From NCBI GenBank assembly GCA_015657395.1, contig JADLKI010000021.1:16636-23046 (forward strand): DNA of 6,411 nucleotides, written 5' to 3'. The stretch comes from Spirochaetales bacterium. GTDB taxonomy: Bacteria > Spirochaetota > Spirochaetia > Treponematales > Rectinemataceae. The translations under genes were made by a program, and so were the position numbers. This document shows positions 5,051 to 6,411 of the stretch, one piece after another (positions within the stretch are counted from its first letter, which is position 1; each line of letters begins with the position of its first letter). The notes beneath the pieces were generated by a model. That model was given only the letters and a program-made list of their open reading frames with translations. It was not told where the DNA came from and ran no database searches.

Positions 5051-6411
5051 ATGCAGGCGCATTATCCAAGAATCGCCTTCCTTTTGGCGTCGCTGCACAC
5101 AGGTTCGGCGCGGGGCCTGTGGTCGGAGCTGATAGCGGCCTCGCAGTCCCAGCGCTGTGCCCTCTTCGTGCTGCCGGGCGGCCGTCTGAATGCCGTTTCC
5201 GGATTCGAGCACATGAGAAACGGTGTGTACCGGTATGCCCGCTCTCCGAATATCGATTCGGCGCTGTGCTGGGCCTCGACATTGAGCGGATATGCGTCGG
5301 AGACGGAGGTCGGGCGCTTCCTGCTCGACACTGTCGATGTGCCGCTCGTCACGTTCGGGCTCAAGGTCGGTGAGCACCCTTTTGTCGGCATCGACGCCTA
5401 TTCGGGCATGAAGGCGCTGATAAAGCATTTTATCCGGGCCCACAGAAAAAGGCGCATCGCATTTATCGCGGGGCCCCGCCAGCATTCATCGGCGGAAGAG
5501 CGATACCGGGCATACTGCGATGCGCTGAAGGAAGCGGGCATAGCCTATGACTCTGCCCTCGTGTGCCTCGACGTCCCGTGGACTGAAGGGCGCCGCGCCG
5601 CGCTGCATCTCCTCGATGAACGCGGGCTGATCCCCGGCAGGGATTTTGATGCGCTCTGCGCGGCGAGCGACCTTCTGACCTTTGAGGCGGCGAGGGTACT
5701 GAGGGAAAGGGGAATCGAGATTCCCTCCGATATTCCGGTCGGCGGGTTCAACGACTCGGAAGAAAGCCGCATCTTTTCTCCTCCTCTTACGACGGTACAC
5801 ATGCCCTTCAGCCATCAGGCGCTCCACGCCCTCCACATGCTCTATGAAATGCGCGCTGGGGCTTCCCTCTCGGACAAGACTCTCAAGGCCAGACTTGTAA
5901 TCCGCAGCTCCTGCGGATGTATGCTCAACTCGATCCGGAGGGCGGGCAGGTCGAGGGCGGACACAGGGGCGGTGGACCTCCCTCCCGACCTGGTGGAGGC
6001 GTTCAAAGCTTCCCTTTCCGCCCGGCAGGATCGATCGTTCATTGCGCTGCTCGAAAAAATGCTCGATGCGAACATTGAGGCTGACGGAGAGGCCGGGTGG
6101 CTCCAGGACATGCTCTCCGTCCTCCGCGCCGAATTTCTGGGGTATGCCGGCCCATCCGGCGGAGCGGAGAGAGTAGAGACGCTCATACATCAGGGGATGG
6201 TCGCTCTATGTCTTGCAGAAGAAAGGAAATACGAATACCGGCTGTGGAAAGAGAAACAGGATGAGCAGAAGCTCAATCTCTTTAATCAGGAGCTGCTCTG
6301 CGCAAAGAATATGCAGTCGATCATCGGCGCGGCCGCGGCGCATCTGCCCGATCTCGGCATCGCGGGCGCCTATCTCGTGACGCGCGACACGCAGGGCGCA
6401 TTGATGTTCCG
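5051..6411 (+). CDS. LacI-like ligand-binding sensor protein without HTH (3' end outside window)
   Basis: The frame is open from 4961 to the window end, so the protein is 3'-truncated here at 453 residues. Residues 7-288 form a periplasmic-binding-protein fold of LacI/GalR type (Peripla_BP_3). Key parts are PRIAFLLASLHTGSARGLW (6-24), FVGIDAYSGM (111-120), RRIAFIAGP (134-142) followed by AEERYRAYCDAL (148-159), and IPSDIPVGGFND (224-235) leading into PPLTTVHMPF (244-253). No N-terminal HTH precedes it and there is no signal peptide or transmembrane helix, so it is not a classical repressor but a cytoplasmic sensor. The domain ends in RSSCGC (285-290). A helical, charged linker follows (about 310-425, with EERKYEYRLWKEKQDEQK), then the start of another alpha/beta domain (GIAGAYLV, 436-443). 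In known relatives such an N-terminus is joined to GGDEF, histidine-kinase or AraC output; which applies is not visible. ATG 5051 is preferred over in-frame ATG 5009; neither has a good Shine-Dalgarno. It is divergent from the GH28 gene, suggesting a sugar-related ligand. Confidence 0.8.
   Translation, partial: MQAHYPRIAFLLASLHTGSARGLWSELIAASQSQRCALFVLPGGRLNAVSGFEHMRNGVYRYARSPNIDSALCWASTLSGYASETEVGRFLLDTVDVPLVTFGLKVGEHPFVGIDAYSGMKALIKHFIRAHRKRRIAFIAGPRQHSSAEERYRAYCDALKEAGIAYDSALVCLDVPWTEGRRAALHLLDERGLIPGRDFDALCAASDLLTFEAARVLRERGIEIPSDIPVGGFNDSEESRIFSPPLTTVHMPFSHQALHALHMLYEMRAGASLSDKTLKARLVIRSSCGCMLNSIRRAGRSRADTGAVDLPPDLVEAFKASLSARQDRSFIALLEKMLDANIEADGEAGWLQDMLSVLRAEFLGYAGPSGGAERVETLIHQGMVALCLAEERKYEYRLWKEKQDEQKLNLFNQELLCAKNMQSIIGAAAAHLPDLGIAGAYLVTRDTQGALMF

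Noticed and set aside
4898..5485. An N-terminal extension of the GH28 frame, open to an ATG at 5485, which would make a protein of about 657 aa
   Set aside because: The extra part is antisense to the well-supported sensor gene, has low-complexity Arg/His/Gln-rich composition and no recognisable domain. The GH28 fold and a ribosome site begin at 4897.
5051..5920. Calling the plus-strand gene a LacI-family transcriptional repressor
   Set aside because: No HTH precedes the binding fold from any in-frame start (the frame is closed by a stop at 4958-4960), and the protein continues far beyond the normal LacI length.
5486..6190. A 234-codon minus-strand open frame
   Set aside because: It is fully antisense to the sensor gene, whose plus-strand translation has clear LacI-like motifs. 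The minus product has no family resemblance. Long antisense frames are expected in GC-rich coding DNA.

Overview
This window reads as ordinary bacterial chromosome: high GC (by eye well over half), tightly packed protein genes, short intergenic gaps, and no rRNA, tRNA, insertion sequence or CRISPR array that I can see. It has six protein genes. The first (minus strand) and last (plus strand) run off the window edges. The mix suggests an anaerobic, possibly spirochaete-like heterotroph: a cytoplasmic-type GH28 polygalacturonase, a LacI-like binding domain with no DNA-binding HTH fused to a signalling architecture, an AEC carrier and a RCK/TrkA protein. The taxonomy is a low-confidence inference from gene content only.

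Layout. 1-558 (minus) is the N-terminal part of a TrkA/RCK potassium-uptake regulator. After a 179-bp divergent gap holding a perfect 9-bp inverted repeat and an 8-bp direct repeat, 738-1637 (plus) encodes an AEC-family permease and ends in a strong Rho-independent terminator (1641-1690). The terminator's T-run overlaps the stop codon of the convergent UPF0303/HbpS-like gene (1689-2165, minus). That gene is divergent from an MFS permease (2256-3464, plus) across a short gap with a 15-bp inverted repeat. The MFS gene converges on a GH28 exo-polygalacturonase-like gene (3512-4897, minus). The GH28 gene is in turn divergent from a large sensor gene (5051 to beyond 6411, plus), which carries a LacI-type periplasmic-binding-protein fold at its N-terminus and no HTH.

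How the genes may work together. The most coherent unit is the divergent GH28/sensor pair. The enzyme lacks a signal peptide and should act on imported oligogalacturonides in the cytoplasm. The sensor carries a sugar-binding-type domain and could monitor a related sugar, with an output domain that lies beyond the window. The MFS gene next to GH28 resembles general or drug-type MFS members more than a known sugar importer, so linking it to pectin use is speculative. The TrkA, AEC and UPF0303 genes look like unrelated neighbours.

I found no clear new multi-gene system. The most interesting item is the HTH-less LacI-like sensor facing a cytoplasmic pectin enzyme. Next come two dyad elements in divergent control regions, and two A8 tracts inside the GH28 gene that could permit slippage.
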